64,000 nucleotides of DNA. It comes from Agelas oroides. Lineage: Eukaryota > Porifera > Demospongiae > Agelasida > Agelasidae. Location of the stretch: positions 16,929,011 through 16,993,010 of the forward strand of contig OX422185.1 in assembly GCA_949130485.1 (NCBI GenBank), read 5' to 3'. The notes beneath the pieces are model-generated. The model was not told the DNA's origin. It did no database searches and saw only the letters and a list, made by a program, of their open reading frames with translations. Every line of letters begins with the position of its first letter. The first letter of the stretch is position 1. The position numbers and the translations under genes are program-made. Shown one piece after another: positions 62,985-64,000 of this stretch.

Positions 62985-63800
62985 CCTTCCTCCCACTTTG
63001 ATACTGTTCTCTCCCCACGCATATACACACTCAGACTGTGTATCACGGAACAAGAGCAAAGCAGGTACAGTACACTTTAACACACATACATACAGACATA
63101 TGTACACCTCCTATCTTTCTGTCTGACAGTGTACCCGCAACTTTTCTGTCGAGTCTGTATCAACGAACAAGAACCAGTGAAGGAGGTACAGTTCCTTTTT
63201 GTCTCGTACTGCACCCTCATTTTTTCTGTCCCATAGTGTAACCTCGTTCTTCTTTCTGTCCCATACTCCACCTCCACATTCTTTCTGTTTCATAGTATAC
63301 TTCCTCCCTCTTTGATATTGTTCTCTCCCCACGCACGTACACACAAAGCTAGACGGAAGCCAGCCTGATGTACTGTCACAGTGATATATTTGCTCCTTAC
63401 ATTCTTCCTCACCACTTTTACATCCAGGGTCTATCACAGAACAAAAGCCAAGTGTTAGAGGTACAGTTCTTTCTCTCTCATAGTGCATCCTTGTCCTTTC
63501 TGTCCCATAACTGTACCCTCATTCTTTGATATTCTTACTCCTCGTATATATACACACTGGGTAGATGGAGGCGAGCGGGTATTATGTACAACGATAACCT
63601 CTTCTTTTCATATTTCCTTACTACTCCCACGTTCAGAATCAAACACGGAACATGAGCCAAGCAAAGAATTGGAGGTATAGATGTTCCTTCCTCGTTTATC
63701 TTCTCTTCGCTTCCCTCCTCTGCATACACACACTCACACAGACACAGAACAATAACTAAGTGAAGAAGTAGAGGTACGGCACGTGTATACTTATACACAC
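62985..63800. repeat. Degenerate long-period tandem repeat
   Basis: The sequence of blocks TTTGATA.TGTTCTC..CCACGCA, TACACAC, AC.GAACA.GA.CCAAG, GAGGTACAGTTC and TTTCTGTCCCATA recurs at about 62995, 63310, 63525 and 63710, with shorter partial units between (63150-63290). Spacing is irregular, about 200-310 bp. ORFs here are by-products. Confidence 0.65.
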
Positions 63801-64000
63801 ACGTAAACTTAGTTCCCCCTGATCTTTGTTTTTTGTTTCTCCCCACTATAGACATAATGCCCTACTCTCTCATTTCCCAGAGCCCATACACTTTCCTGCC
63901 CAATAATATAGTATTTATGCTGTCTTGTTTCCCCACACATGCAGATATCTATGCTGCAGAAAGTACAGAAGCAAGAAGTGACTTTATACTTGAACTAAGT

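Noticed and set aside
1..64000. tRNA, rRNA, CRISPR arrays and bacterial operon features
   Set aside because: I saw no tRNA-like A/B box pair, no rRNA similarity and no spacer-repeat array; the short regular repeats are simple tandem repeats without unique spacers, and the genes have introns.

Overview
The window is nuclear DNA from an intron-rich invertebrate animal. Genes are sparse, split by introns with GT-AG borders, found on both strands, and packed with foldback elements, minisatellites and microsatellites. The best-supported host gene is a metazoan-type DHHC palmitoyltransferase (ZDHHC6-like). A stand-alone DUF3504/Crypton-type tyrosine recombinase and a HIRAN-like fragment inside a foldback element fit the accessory content I associate with sponge genomes. 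Sponge is therefore my best guess, but it is an inference.

Layout. 1-587: 3' part of a secreted, Cys/Trp-rich prepropeptide gene on +. 0.7-7.5 kb: repeats, including foldbacks, a 261-bp MITE with a 7-bp target duplication, and a 1-kb repeat. 7.6-8.4 kb: proline-rich gene with repeated Cys-cluster modules, broken by a small deletion. 8.5-13 kb: mostly repeats. 13.2-24.2 kb, minus strand: seven phase-matched ZDHHC6-like exons; the introns carry a 39-bp satellite, a 33-bp minisatellite, a 330-nt purine/pyrimidine array and many transposon remnants. 26.3-27.2 kb: complete second copy of the Cys/Trp-rich gene with a TATA box. 28-41 kb: repeats, a frameshifted ORF remnant (30.1 kb), a paralogue of the 7.6-kb gene (32.8-33.2 kb, minus), a nest of TAGYCTCG foldbacks (33.2-33.9 kb), a dead EF-hand exon copy (35.1 kb) and a perfect 61-bp hairpin (40.7 kb). 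42.0-46.8 kb: exons of an EF-hand gene on +. 47-52.6 kb: repeats with no convincing gene. 52.7-54.1 kb, minus: small membrane ORF and a candidate secreted gene. 55.4-56.9 kb, minus: intact tyrosine recombinase ORF. 56.9-60 kb: hairpins, the HIRAN-carrying foldback and a 32-bp palindrome. 60.2-62.7 kb, minus: candidate exons of an unidentified gene. 62.9-63.9 kb: degenerate long-period tandem repeat.

The loci do not form an operon or one pathway. The main themes are two gene families with dispersed copies (Cys/Trp-rich propeptides; a Pro-rich family sharing a W-T-PVQE[S/T] tail motif), and one very active foldback family with TAGYCTCG termini and 9-bp target duplications that accounts for much of the non-coding structure, including insertions of one copy into another.
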